Below are positions 15,349 to 24,660 of a stretch of 64,000 nucleotides of DNA, in pieces. Both the position numbers and the translations under genes were made by a program. Source of the DNA: Oceanobacillus salinisoli (lineage in GTDB: Bacteria > Bacillota > Bacilli > Bacillales > Amphibacillaceae); the NCBI RefSeq assembly GCF_009733865.1, contig NZ_WOFB01000018.1:1-64000 (forward strand), given 5' to 3'. The notes below the pieces were generated by a model. The model was given only the letters and a program-made list of their open reading frames with translations. It searched no databases and was not told the origin of the DNA. Each line of letters opens with the position of its first letter. Within the stretch, counting starts at the first letter, position 1.

Positions 15349-16680
15349 ATGGAAAAAATCATCGTAAGAGGCGGACATCAATTAAATGGCACCGTTCGAG
15401 TGGAAGGTGCTAAAAATGCGGTACTTCCGGTTATTGCTGCAAGTTTAATTGCAAGTGAAGGCAAGAGTACTATCACTGAAGTTCCTGTCCTAGCTGATGT
15501 ATATACAATTAATGAAGTCTTACGAAATTTGAACGCTGAAGTAGAATTTGATCCAGAAAAAAATACAGTTGTAATCGATGCTTCCAATCAGTTGAAAACA
15601 GAAGCACCCTTTGAGTATGTTCGAAAAATGCGTGCTTCTGTATTAGTGTTGGGACCTTTATTGGCCCGCTATGGTCATGCAAAAGTGGCAATGCCAGGTG
15701 GGTGTGCGATTGGCTCCCGCCCGATTGACTTACATTTAAAAGGCTTCGAAGCTATGGGAGCTGACATTCACGTTGGCAACGGCTTTGTGGAAGCAAAAGT
15801 AGATGGGCGTCTAAAGGGTGCAAAAATTTATTTAGATATGCCAAGTGTTGGTGCTACAGAAAATATTATGATGGCTGCGGCCTTAGCTGAAGGGAAAACA
15901 GTCATTGAAAATTGTGCGAAAGAACCAGAAATAGTTGACTTGGCGAATTATTTAAATAAAATGGGTGCCAAAATTGTTGGTGCAGGAACAGAATCAATTC
16001 GTATTACAGGCGTAGATAAATTACACGGTGTGGATCATCCTATTATTCCAGACCGTATTGAAGCAGGTACTTTTATGGTAGCTGCTGCAATTACTGGGGG
16101 CAATGTATTTATTGAAAATGCGGAGGCTGACCACCTTCGTTCTGTTATATCAAAATTGGAAGAAATGAATGTAACAGTGAAAGAAGAAGCTGGTGGTATT
16201 CGTGTAATTGGTCCGAATCCAAATGAACTAAAAGCGACAGATGTTAAAACATTGCCATATCCAGGATTTCCTACAGATATGCAATCCCAAATGATGGCAT
16301 TAATGCTGCAAGCACAGGGCACTAGTGTCATTACTGAAACAGTTTTTGAGAACCGTTTTATGCATGTTGAAGAATTCAGACGTATGAATGCACAAATGAA
16401 GATTGAAGGTCGCAGTGTAATCATTGAGGGCTCTTCGGAATTACAAGGTGCGGAGGTTGCTGCTACGGACCTGCGTGCTGCAGCTGCTCTAATATTAGCT
16501 GGTTTAGTATCTAATGGCTACACGAGAATTACCGAACTAAAACATCTTGATCGTGGCTATGTAAACCTAGAAGGGAAATTAGCTGCCCTCGGTGCAAACA
16601 TTGAACGTGTTCATGAAGACAATAACGTCATGGTTAAAGTCGATTACGAAAAGAAACGTATGGTTGCAAGATTATCTTAG
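15349..16680 (+). CDS. murA: UDP-N-acetylglucosamine 1-carboxyvinyltransferase
   Basis: First committed step of peptidoglycan synthesis: transfer of enolpyruvate from PEP to UDP-GlcNAc. The frame extends upstream into ywmB, but the ATG at 15349 follows AAGGAG at 9 bases and gives 443 aa. The UDP-GlcNAc-binding lysine is in EGAKNAVLP. The catalytic, fosfomycin-sensitive cysteine is Cys119 in [11 protein letters not shown]. This position corresponds to B. subtilis murAA. A strong terminator follows, ending this unit. Confidence 0.97.
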   Translation: MEKIIVRGGHQLNGTVRVEGAKNAVLPVIAASLIASEGKSTITEVPVLADVYTINEVLRNLNAEVEFDPEKNTVVIDASNQLKTEAPFEYVRKMRASVLVLGPLLARYGHAKVAMPGGCAIGSRPIDLHLKGFEAMGADIHVGNGFVEAKVDGRLKGAKIYLDMPSVGATENIMMAAALAEGKTVIENCAKEPEIVDLANYLNKMGAKIVGAGTESIRITGVDKLHGVDHPIIPDRIEAGTFMVAAAITGGNVFIENAEADHLRSVISKLEEMNVTVKEEAGGIRVIGPNPNELKATDVKTLPYPGFPTDMQSQMMALMLQAQGTSVITETVFENRFMHVEEFRRMNAQMKIEGRSVIIEGSSELQGAEVAATDLRAAAALILAGLVSNGYTRITELKHLDRGYVNLEGKLAALGANIERVHEDNNVMVKVDYEKKRMVARLS

Positions 16681-16707
16681 AATTTGGTTGTCAAACAAGT
16701 GTAATAT

Positions 16708-16747
16708 AAATCGCATGGAATTTTTATAAATTTCCATGCGATTTTTT
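16708..16747 (+). terminator. Terminator of murA
   Basis: AAATCGCATGGAA (16708-16720) pairs perfectly with TTCCATGCGATTT (16732-16744), followed by more T. Confidence 0.9.
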
Positions 16748-17375
16748 ATGCTTTTTGGTGCCTGTCACTTCCCGAAATTTGTCGAATGTGTGGTTATGTA
16801 GGCCTTTTCTGTTAATTGTGCTTAACATGTGAATAAAATTATATTTTCTTTTTGTAAAAAACATGTTAAAATTAATTGAAAATTACTAATTATTGTAATT
16901 GAATGGAAATGATGGGGTTATTCGATACATTTCTTCTTGGTGGATATGGTGGAATGGCTAATCGTATAGAACATTTGTTAATCATACTATGCATAACTAT
17001 GAGTATTAAAGAGCGATTATGATAATTAGAGGAAAGGAAAACAGAATGTAACTTTTGCATAGACGAACGATGGATTGACGAAATGGGACATAACCATATC
17101 ATTCCACTGCAGCAGGTAAAAACATAACCAGACCAAGAAAGGATGGCAAGACAACTTTCCTTCTCCTACGAAAATCAATATCATTCATTTACATAAATCA
17201 AATGGGCTAACACTTCGATTACCTAGCTAGCCCACGCATTTCGTATAAGTATTTCCAGAGCGACTAAGCATATTTTAAAGTTACGTCGTACATACACTGT
17301 AGATTTTACGTCAAAAAACATGCTGATAGATACTAATCACCTAACACCACTTAGAATACGGAGGTGAGCACATCC
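16748..17375. other. Spacer upstream of the peptide-transport operon
   Basis: No complete gene is seen. Near 16757 there is a GGTGCCTGTCACTTCC motif of a kind common in Bacillaceae spacers. A short open stretch ending in MGHNHIIPLQQVKT then a stop at about 17124 contains a CxxC pair but has no start codon, so it may be a gene remnant. A weak promoter candidate (TTTACG, 18 bases, GATACT) lies near 17305-17335. Confidence 0.35.
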
Positions 17376-18308
17376 ATGCTTCGGTACTTGTTAAAACGTT
17401 CGCTCATTGCACTTGTCACCTTGTGGATTATTGTAACCATCACGTTCCTATTAATGATAACGGTTCCAGGGTCTCCATTTAGTGACGAGCGATCATCCAA
17501 TGAAACGATTCAAGCTAATTTAGAGGCGCATTATAACTTGGATGAACCGTATCATGTACAATATCTTATTTATATGAAAAATATTGCCATGCTTGATTTA
17601 GGGCCATCCATTAAGCAGCCGAATCAGACCGTAAACGATTTACTTGGTAGAGGATTTCCCATTTCCTTTGAGCTCGGAATGGTGACCATTATCGTTGCTG
17701 TTATTTCAGGGATTGTTTTTGGAATTATTTCTGCATTACGACACAATGGAATAATCGATTATTTGTCCATGGGGTTTGCTGTTTTAGGGATTTCCATTCC
17801 TAACTTTATATTAGCGACATTATTCATTCAAAAATTGGCAGTAGACTGGGCGATGTTCCCTGTTGCTACATGGTCAAGCCCAGCACATATGGTTCTTCCG
17901 GTGGCAGCACTGGCGACTGGGCCAATGGCAATTATCGCCAGGTTAACGAGATCAACCATGCTTGAGGTTCTTACACAGGATTATATAAAAATGGCAAAAG
18001 CAAAGGGATTGTCGCCATGGAAAATTACTTTTAAACATGCACTAAGGAATGCCCTCATGCCAGTTGTCACGATCATGGGAACATTGCTTGCTGGGATTTT
18101 AACGGGAACATTCGTTATCGAACAAATTTTTGCGATTCCGGGAATGGGTAAATATTTCGTGGAAAGCATTAACCAGCGGGATTATCCCGTTATTATGGGG
18201 ACAACGGTATTTTACAGTGCCTTTCTAATTTTTATGCTTTTCTTAGTAGACATTGTGTATGGAATCATCGACCCTCGAATTAAATTACATAAAAAGGGAG
18301 GGGAGTAA
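17376..18308 (+). CDS. oppB: Oligopeptide ABC transporter permease OppB-type
   Basis: Integral membrane permease for peptide import, with six predicted membrane helices and the EAA-type cytoplasmic loop near MAKAKGLSPWKITFKHALRNA. A GTG at 17364 is part of the GGAGGTGA site, so the ATG at 17376 is preferred (310 aa). It begins a tightly spaced run oppB-oppC-oppD-binding protein that continues, after a repeat, into murein-peptide-degrading enzymes. That suggests cell-wall peptides as substrate, as proposed for B. subtilis dpp-ykf. Confidence 0.9.
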   Translation: MLRYLLKRSLIALVTLWIIVTITFLLMITVPGSPFSDERSSNETIQANLEAHYNLDEPYHVQYLIYMKNIAMLDLGPSIKQPNQTVNDLLGRGFPISFELGMVTIIVAVISGIVFGIISALRHNGIIDYLSMGFAVLGISIPNFILATLFIQKLAVDWAMFPVATWSSPAHMVLPVAALATGPMAIIARLTRSTMLEVLTQDYIKMAKAKGLSPWKITFKHALRNALMPVVTIMGTLLAGILTGTFVIEQIFAIPGMGKYFVESINQRDYPVIMGTTVFYSAFLIFMLFLVDIVYGIIDPRIKLHKKGGE

Positions 18309-18313
18309 ATAAG

Positions 18314-19270
18314 ATGAAAACAGCGAATGGAATCAATCCAGCACCATCTTCCTCAAGCATACCCGATGAGTGGTTCACATTAAAAGAAAAGGATAAAGAT
18401 GCAGCAGAACAAGTAGCAAGACCTTCCCTTTCTTACTGGCAGGATGCATGGCGGAGATTACGACAAAACAAAATGGCCATGTTAGGTCTAATTTTCCTTA
18501 TATTATTAACCATTATGGCTATCCTCGGACCAATTTTAAGTCCGTATGAAGTAAACACACAAGACCGACCAAATCAGTATCAGCTACCATCATCGGAACA
18601 TTGGTTTGGCACTGATGCAGCCGGCCGGGATGTTTTTACGAGAACATGGTATGGAGCCAGAATTTCGCTGTTCGTTGGATTGGTAGCTGCAATGATTGAT
18701 GTGTTTATTGGAATTATCTATGGTGGTATCTCCGGGTATAAAGGCGGTCGTACAGATAATGTTATGATGCGAATCATTGAAATATTATATGGAATTCCAA
18801 GTTTACTCGTCACGATTTTATTGCTTGTCGTATTGGGTCCGAGTCTATTTACAATTATTCTAGCTTTAACGATTACCGGATGGGTAGGAATGGCCCGAAT
18901 TGTTCGGGGGCAGGTTTTGCAAATTAAAAACTATGAATATGTTCTCGCCTCCCAATCCTTTGGAGGAAAAACATCGCGAATTATTCGTAAGCACCTGCTG
19001 CCGAATGCGATGGGTCCAATCATTGTACAAATGACATTATCCGTACCAACTGCCATTTTTGCAGAAGCATTTTTAAGTTTCATAGGATTAGGGATTCAAT
19101 CCCCATATGCAAGCTGGGGTGTGATGGCAAATGATTCCCTCGGTGCCATTCTCTCCGGAAACTGGTGGACATTGTTTTTCCCCGCATTCTTTATTTCCTT
19201 TACAATGTTTGCTTTCAATGTTTTAGGGGATGGGCTTCAGGATGCACTTGATCCGAAGCTGAGAAAGTAG
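18314..19270 (+). CDS. oppC: Oligopeptide ABC transporter permease OppC-type
   Basis: Second permease subunit, 318 aa. A cytoplasmic N-terminal stretch of about 55 residues precedes the first membrane helix. The OppC motif HWFGTDAAGRDVFTR and the EAA loop (ASQSFGGKTSRIIRKHLLPNA) are visible. The ATG follows GGGAGGGGAG. It starts 5 bases after oppB, so the two are co-translated. Confidence 0.92.
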   Translation: MKTANGINPAPSSSSIPDEWFTLKEKDKDAAEQVARPSLSYWQDAWRRLRQNKMAMLGLIFLILLTIMAILGPILSPYEVNTQDRPNQYQLPSSEHWFGTDAAGRDVFTRTWYGARISLFVGLVAAMIDVFIGIIYGGISGYKGGRTDNVMMRIIEILYGIPSLLVTILLLVVLGPSLFTIILALTITGWVGMARIVRGQVLQIKNYEYVLASQSFGGKTSRIIRKHLLPNAMGPIIVQMTLSVPTAIFAEAFLSFIGLGIQSPYASWGVMANDSLGAILSGNWWTLFFPAFFISFTMFAFNVLGDGLQDALDPKLRK

Positions 19271-19279
19271 GTGACGATC

Positions 19280-20287
19280 ATGGAAAAAATATTGGAAATA
19301 AAAGACCTTCATGTAACCTTCACGACCTATGGAGGAACGGTTCAGGCGGTTCGAGGGGTAAATTTACATTTGAATAAGGGTGAAACGTTGGCAATTGTCG
19401 GCGAATCCGGTTGTGGGAAAAGTGTTACATCCAATGCGGTTATGCGGTTAATTCCAAGTCCTCCTGGAAAAATTTCCAAAGGGACGATTCACTTTAAAGG
19501 CCAGAATTTAACGGAGTTCTCTGAGAAAAAAATGCGGATGATTCGTGGTGTGGATATATCGATGATTTTCCAGGACCCGATGACCGCTTTAAATCCTACA
19601 TTAACCATCGGTACGCAGCTAATGGAAGGCTTGCGCAAACATAAAAATGTCTCAGCCAGTGAAGCGAAAAAGAAGGCAATCGAGATGATGGAACTGGTTG
19701 GGATTCCAAATCCAGAAGAAAGGTTGAAACAGTATCCGCACCAATTTAGTGGCGGGATGCGTCAGCGGATGGTGATTGCCATGGCAATCATTTGCGATCC
19801 GGAATTGCTGATTGCCGATGAACCAACAACAGCCTTGGATGTCACGATTCAAGCGCAAATTCTGGAACTCTTCGGAGAAATTCAAAAGAAAACAGGAGTT
19901 TCTATTATTCTAATAACCCATGATTTAGGGGTCGTTGCTAAAATTGCCCATCGAATTGCTGTCATGTACGCCGGTAAAATTATTGAAACAGGTACCAAGC
20001 GGGATGTTTTCTACAACCCGCAGCATCCATATACAAAGGGGTTATTAAACTCAGTTCCTAGATTAGATGAAAGAGGGAAGCTTCAACCAATCGATGGGAC
20101 ACCACCTGATTTATTCTCACCTCCTAAAGGCTGTCCTTTTACAGCAAGATGCCCATACGCGATGGAGGTGTGTGATAAAGTTTATCCCGAACAATCCGTG
20201 CTTTCAGATTCACATCAAGTGAACTGTTGGTTGCAGGATAAGCGGGCTAAGCATATTCTAGCTGAATCAGCTAGTAAATCATTTTAA
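19280..20287 (+). CDS. oppD: Oligopeptide ABC transporter ATPase OppD-type
   Basis: Cytoplasmic ATPase of the importer. Walker A GESGCGKS, signature FSGGMRQRM and Walker B LLIADEPTTALD are all intact, and the C-terminus carries the oligopeptide-family cysteine motif CPFTARCPYAMEVC. The ATG at 19280 follows AGGTGA and is preferred over an in-frame GTG at 19271. The partner ATPase is the separate gene at 25597, downstream of the degradation enzymes, as ykfD is in B. subtilis. Confidence 0.93.
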   Translation: MEKILEIKDLHVTFTTYGGTVQAVRGVNLHLNKGETLAIVGESGCGKSVTSNAVMRLIPSPPGKISKGTIHFKGQNLTEFSEKKMRMIRGVDISMIFQDPMTALNPTLTIGTQLMEGLRKHKNVSASEAKKKAIEMMELVGIPNPEERLKQYPHQFSGGMRQRMVIAMAIICDPELLIADEPTTALDVTIQAQILELFGEIQKKTGVSIILITHDLGVVAKIAHRIAVMYAGKIIETGTKRDVFYNPQHPYTKGLLNSVPRLDERGKLQPIDGTPPDLFSPPKGCPFTARCPYAMEVCDKVYPEQSVLSDSHQVNCWLQDKRAKHILAESASKSF

Positions 20288-20305
20288 TAAAAAGGGGGAA
20301 AAGGC

Positions 20306-21976
20306 ATGAAGAAGTTTCTTATTTTTCTTCTGGCAATCGTAACCGTTGGCGTGCTTTCTGCATGTACAACTGGTGAGGATGCAGGAGAACCAGCAGATGA
20401 AACAGAAACAGAGTCACCAGAAGAAGGGGTGGAAGAAGAAGCCGAGGAAGGGGTAGAAGAGGCAAGTGGAGAAAAGGTCTTGCGCCTAAATAATAGCATT
20501 GAACCGACCTCACTTGATCCATCGATTGGTTTTGATGCGGTATCATGGGATCCATTAAACAATCTAATGGAAGGCTTAACTCGTTTGGATGAAGATCATG
20601 TTGCCGGACCAGGCGTTGCTGAGGACTGGGATATTTCGGATGACGGCTTAACTTATACTTTCTATCTTCGCCAAGAGGCAAACTGGTCAAATGGGGACCC
20701 GGTTGTAGCGGAGGATTTTGTGTTTGCATGGAAATACATGCTCAATCCGGAAACAGGTTCACCTGCAGCATTCCTTGGATATTTTATTGAAGGAGCAGAA
20801 GCTTATAACGCTGGGGAAGGTTCAGCTGATGATGTTGGGGTAACTGCAGTAGATGATAAAACATTGGAAGTAACATTGGAAGCACCAACTGGATTTTTCC
20901 TTGATGTACTGACGAATCCAGCATTCTTCCCGATTAACCATCAAGTTGCCGAAGAAAACCCAGATTGGCATACAGAAGCAGATACATTTGTAGCAAATGG
21001 TCCATTTTTACTGGAATCATGGGATCATGATGTCGAAATGGTATTTGCGAAAAACCCGGAATATTGGGATGCAGGTGCCGTCCAATTAGATAAAGTTCAT
21101 TTTGCAATGGTAAATGATACCAATACACAATATCAAATGTTTGAAAGTGGAGAGCTGGATACAGCAAGCATTCCACCAGAATTATCCGATCAATTAATTG
21201 ATGGAGATAATGTCTTCATTGGTCCATATGGTGGGTTAGAATTTTACCGTCTTAATGTAACGGCAGAGCCGTTTCAAAATAAGAAGATTAGGCAAGCATT
21301 TTCATACGCGGTAAATCGGGATGATATTGCACAATACATTGTGAAAAATGGGGTAGAACCTGCATATGGTTTCATCTCTCCTGGCTTTACATCTCCAACA
21401 GGGGAAGATTTCCGTGATGTGAATGGAGACCTTGTAAGCTACGATCCAGAACTCGCACAGCAATTGCTTGCAGAAGGGATGGCAGAAGAAGGGTATGATG
21501 AATTACCTGATATTACTCTATCCTATAACACCAGTGACACAAATAAAGCGGTAGCAGAAGCGTTACAGGATATGTTCCTGGAAAGTTTAGGGGTGGAAGT
21601 ATCTATTGAAAATCAGGAGTGGGGAGTTTTTGTAGAAGCACAGCAAAATCTGGAGCTTCAGCTTTCCCGAAGCTCATTCATCAATGACTACAATGACCCA
21701 GTTAACTTCCTGGAAAGCTTTATCACTGATTCTTACATGAACCGAACCGGATTTTCCAGTGCAGAATACGATGAATTAATTGAAAAAGGAAAATCAGAAG
21801 TAGATCCAGAAACACGCTGGGAATATTTATATGAGGCAGAGAAAATGCTGGCAGACGAAATGATTGCGATCCCAATTCGCTACTATAACACGGTTGTGCT
21901 GGAAGCGGAGGGTGTATCCGGAATCCTCCGTCACCCGGTTGGATACTTTGATTTGAAATATGCAGATAAACAGTAG
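20306..21976 (+). CDS. Peptide-binding lipoprotein of the ABC transporter
   Basis: Extracellular substrate-binding protein of the SBP_bac_5 family, 556 aa, related to OppA and DppE. A lipoprotein signal peptide ends with the lipobox VLSAC, lipidated at Cys20, and is followed by a highly acidic linker of about 35 residues. The family core starts near RLNNSIEPTSLDP. Being last in a permease-permease-ATPase-binding protein run matches dppBCDE order. The stop codon lies inside one copy of a 20-bp direct repeat. Confidence 0.92.
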   Translation: MKKFLIFLLAIVTVGVLSACTTGEDAGEPADETETESPEEGVEEEAEEGVEEASGEKVLRLNNSIEPTSLDPSIGFDAVSWDPLNNLMEGLTRLDEDHVAGPGVAEDWDISDDGLTYTFYLRQEANWSNGDPVVAEDFVFAWKYMLNPETGSPAAFLGYFIEGAEAYNAGEGSADDVGVTAVDDKTLEVTLEAPTGFFLDVLTNPAFFPINHQVAEENPDWHTEADTFVANGPFLLESWDHDVEMVFAKNPEYWDAGAVQLDKVHFAMVNDTNTQYQMFESGELDTASIPPELSDQLIDGDNVFIGPYGGLEFYRLNVTAEPFQNKKIRQAFSYAVNRDDIAQYIVKNGVEPAYGFISPGFTSPTGEDFRDVNGDLVSYDPELAQQLLAEGMAEEGYDELPDITLSYNTSDTNKAVAEALQDMFLESLGVEVSIENQEWGVFVEAQQNLELQLSRSSFINDYNDPVNFLESFITDSYMNRTGFSSAEYDELIEKGKSEVDPETRWEYLYEAEKMLADEMIAIPIRYYNTVVLEAEGVSGILRHPVGYFDLKYADKQ

Positions 21977-22143
21977 GAAGCGGAAGCGCCCGGTTAGCGA
22001 CGTACGAGCTGGAACGAGCCGTAGGAGATAAAGGAAACACGATGAACGAAAGTGAATCGATGTTGACTTATCGTACGGAGGTGAGGGAAGCTACGCTAGT
22101 CGCTGGGCGCTGGAGCTGGACTAAGTAGGAAGCGGAAGCGCCC
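21973..22143 (+). repeat. Full copy of dispersed structured repeat flanked by 20-bp direct repeats
   Basis: GCGCCC (21986-21991) pairs with GGGCGC (22105-22110), AGCGAC (21996-22001) with GTCGCT (22099-22104), and CGTACG (22001-22006) with CGTACG (22072-22077), giving one long stem with a folded interior. AGTAGGAAGCGGAAGCGCCC occurs at both edges, about 152 bp apart, and the left copy contains the TAG stop of the binding-protein gene. Relatives lie at 1-62 (minus) and 13020-13094. The element resembles widespread Bacillaceae intergenic repeats, but I cannot give a family name. Confidence 0.8.
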
Positions 22144-22215
22144 ATAAAAAGTATACTGCTTATAAACGGGAGAGAGCGCTCATAAAAAAGAAATACTGCT
22201 CATAAGTGGAAGAAG
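22144..22215. repeat. Short GCTCATAAA array (family B)
   Basis: Three to four GCTCATAA(A)-type units with about 20-base spacing follow directly on the structured repeat. Confidence 0.6.
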
Positions 22216-22258
22216 CGGTTATTTGGATGCAAACACTTTTCCCATTTATCCCATGATT

Positions 22259-22332
22259 AACTGGCTGCAAGAATCCCACTTCAGGAATTCGAGGAAAATA
22301 CATGAATGATAAGTGGGATCAAACAGCCAGTT
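22259..22332 (+). other. Large two-part hairpin upstream of ldcA
   Basis: AACTGGCTG (22259-22267) pairs with CAGCCAGTT (22324-22332), and ATCCCACTT (22273-22281) with AAGTGGGAT (22311-22319), giving 18 pairs around a small internal loop and a 29-base apical loop. The tail is T-rich (TCACTTTATTAATTTTTA) but not a clean T-run. It may be a weak terminator or attenuator between transporter and catabolic genes. Confidence 0.65.
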
Positions 22333-22428
22333 TCACTTTATTAATTTTTATTGATTGAAAGCAAGTGTACGTGTTTAGATAGATATATAGGTTTATATAC
22401 ATAATTCACAGCAAGGAAGTGACCAACC

Positions 22429-23346
22429 ATGATTTACCCAAATCGGCTAAAACAAGGGGATACCATTGGTGTCATTGCCCCCGCAGGACCTCCTGAATTA
22501 GCTAACATAAAGCAAGCTATCCCATTTTTTGAAAATCTCGGTCTTCACGTACAGCTTGGTAAGCATGTGGAGCAGGTCCATGGTTACTTAGCTGGATCGG
22601 ATGAACAACGTTTAGAGGATTTTCATCAAATGATAGCTGATCCTCATATTAATGCGATTATTTTTGCCCGTGGTGGATATGGAACAGGACGCATTGTTCC
22701 GGGAATTGATTATGACCTGGTGAAAAATAACTCTAAGATCATATGGGGTTATAGTGATATTACTTATTTGCACACAGCCATTCGGCAATTGACAGGCCTT
22801 GTAACCTTTCACGGACCAATGGTAGCATCTGATATTGGAAAAGAAGACTTTGATGAATTTTCAGGATCTATGTTCAAGCAGCTCTTTGAACCTACCCATC
22901 TGGCCTATTCAGAGGATATTTCCCCACTGCACGTACTTTCTACAGGAAAGGCAAAAGGTCAGCTGGTTGGAGGGAATTTGTCCTTGATTGCCAGTACGAT
23001 GGGGACGCCATATGAAATCGATATGATAGACAAAATACTACTCATAGAAGATATTGGGGAGGAGCCCTATCGTGTGGATAGTATGCTGAATCAGTTAAAA
23101 TTATCAGGAAAACTAGCGGAAGCTGCAGGAATCATTGTCGGTGATTTTGCTAATACAGAAACAAAGCTGTCTTCTTCCCTAACTTTAGAAGAAGTTTTCC
23201 TGGATTATTTTGCAAATCTCGATATTCCAGTGATGAGTGGATTTCAAATTGGCCATTGTATCCCGCATTTTGCTGTCCCGTTAGGAGCAGAAGCAACCCT
23301 TTCAACAGATGAGAAAGCCTTGCATATTGCATCAGGTGTGAAGTAA
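22429..23346 (+). CDS. LD-carboxypeptidase, S66 family (YkfA-like)
   Basis: Cleaves the L,D bond that releases the terminal D-Ala from murein tetrapeptides in the cytosol; some S66 members instead give microcin C-type immunity. 305 aa. The nucleophile serine lies in IWGYSDIT, with the glutamate in LLIEDIGEEPYRVD and the histidine in IGHCIPHFAVPLG, so the Ser-Glu-His set is complete. First of ldcA-ykfB-ykfC-oppF genes; ykfB begins 17 bases after its stop. Context favours the recycling role. Confidence 0.88.
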   Translation: MIYPNRLKQGDTIGVIAPAGPPELANIKQAIPFFENLGLHVQLGKHVEQVHGYLAGSDEQRLEDFHQMIADPHINAIIFARGGYGTGRIVPGIDYDLVKNNSKIIWGYSDITYLHTAIRQLTGLVTFHGPMVASDIGKEDFDEFSGSMFKQLFEPTHLAYSEDISPLHVLSTGKAKGQLVGGNLSLIASTMGTPYEIDMIDKILLIEDIGEEPYRVDSMLNQLKLSGKLAEAAGIIVGDFANTETKLSSSLTLEEVFLDYFANLDIPVMSGFQIGHCIPHFAVPLGAEATLSTDEKALHIASGVK

Positions 23347-23363
23347 ACATAGGAGGAAGTAAA

Positions 23364-24458
23364 ATGAAAATTGCAGAAGTGAATACATTTCGAGCGGCGA
23401 TTCCCTTGCATACGCCTTTTAAAACGGCGCTTCGAACTGTGACGGTTGCAGAAACAATTGTAGTAAAGATAACATGTGAGGATGGCACGACTGGTTGGGG
23501 AGAGGCGCCTCCAACCCATGTTATTACAGGAGATAGCCTCGATAGCATAGAATACGGAATCACAAAGGTGTTTGCACCTATATTAATCGGAGAAGAACTA
23601 ACCAATCGTGAAATAATTTTCGAAAAGATACATGGAAGCATGTTCGGAAACACGAGTGCGAAAGCCGCAATTGACATGGCTTTATATGATTGTATTGCTC
23701 AGAAAGCAAAGATGCCACTCTATCAATTTCTTGGCGGATATCAGGATACGCTGGAGACGGATTATACGGTTAGTGTGAATCAACCGGAACAAATGGCAGC
23801 AGATGCCAGGAAATATATGGATAATGGTTTTAACGTTTTAAAGATTAAAGTAGGGAAAGACCGGATCAATACCGATGTTCAACGAATTGAAGCGATTCGA
23901 CATGAAATTGGATCAGATGTTGTCATCCGATTAGATGCCAACCAGGGATGGAAGCCAAAAGAAGCGGTTCAGGCTATCCGTAAAATGGAAGACCTTGGAT
24001 TAAATATTGAGCTTATCGAACAACCGGTTAAAGCCCATGATTATGAAGGACTGAAATATGTAACAAATAACACCGAAACACCAATTATGGCAGATGAGAG
24101 TGTATTTTCGCCATATGACGCAAAACGTGTCCTCGAATCTGGAGCTGCGGATTTGATTAATATTAAATTGATGAAAGCAGGCGGCATTCACCAAGGGCTG
24201 AAAATTGCAAAACTCGCTGCTGTTTACGGGGTGGAGTGTATGGTTGGAAGTATGATTGAAACGAAAATTGGCATAACGGCTGCTGCCCATTTTGCCGCAA
24301 GCCAACCAAATGTTACCCGTTTTGACTTTGATGCGCCATTAATGCTCGCTGGTGACATAGCACGTGGAGGTATTGCTTACAATGGAAGCATCATAGATTT
24401 TGGTGTAGGCAGTGGACTTGGAATTAGTGGAATAGATGAGTCTTATATCGGAAAATAA
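23364..24458 (+). CDS. ykfB: L-Ala-D/L-Glu epimerase
   Basis: Enolase-superfamily enzyme that epimerises L-Ala-D-Glu from murein peptides to L-Ala-L-Glu. 364 aa. The muconate-lactonizing subgroup residues are all present: Lys160 and Lys162 (LKIKVG), metal ligands Asp191 (RLDANQGW), Glu219 (IEQPV) and Asp244 (MADES), and Lys268 (INIKLMKAGG). AGGAGG precedes the ATG. The neighbours supply the tetrapeptide cleavage and the D-Glu-diamino-acid cleavage, so the pathway is consistent. Confidence 0.93.
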   Translation: MKIAEVNTFRAAIPLHTPFKTALRTVTVAETIVVKITCEDGTTGWGEAPPTHVITGDSLDSIEYGITKVFAPILIGEELTNREIIFEKIHGSMFGNTSAKAAIDMALYDCIAQKAKMPLYQFLGGYQDTLETDYTVSVNQPEQMAADARKYMDNGFNVLKIKVGKDRINTDVQRIEAIRHEIGSDVVIRLDANQGWKPKEAVQAIRKMEDLGLNIELIEQPVKAHDYEGLKYVTNNTETPIMADESVFSPYDAKRVLESGAADLINIKLMKAGGIHQGLKIAKLAAVYGVECMVGSMIETKIGITAAAHFAASQPNVTRFDFDAPLMLAGDIARGGIAYNGSIIDFGVGSGLGISGIDESYIGK

Positions 24459-24591
24459 GTGTTTTTGACTTGTTTAACGATTGTGGATTTGGTGTAATTC
24501 GTGCGATTCCACAAAAATTCGAGCACCGAAGTTTTTAGATTTATTGTCCCGTTATATCGGCGTATCGCTTACTGTATTATAAATAAAATAA

Positions 24592-24660
24592 TTAAACAAA
24601 CGTTTGATTCATTCATTTAAAAAAGGAAAGGGGCATCATCATGTTTAAACAAACGTTTGA
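24592..24660 (+). promoter_or_regulatory. Duplicated 16-bp palindrome-containing motif around ykfC start
   Basis: TTAAACAAACGTTTGA occurs exactly at 24592-24607 and again at 24645-24660, the second within the first codons of ykfC. The core CAAACGTTTG is a perfect palindrome of the sort bound by TetR- or LacI-type repressors. The copies are 53 bp apart centre to centre, about five helical turns. Confidence 0.4.

Noticed and set aside
17040-17130. Short frame with a CxxC pair ending MGHNHIIPLQQVKT
   Set aside because: A stop lies just upstream and there is no start codon; at most a gene remnant.
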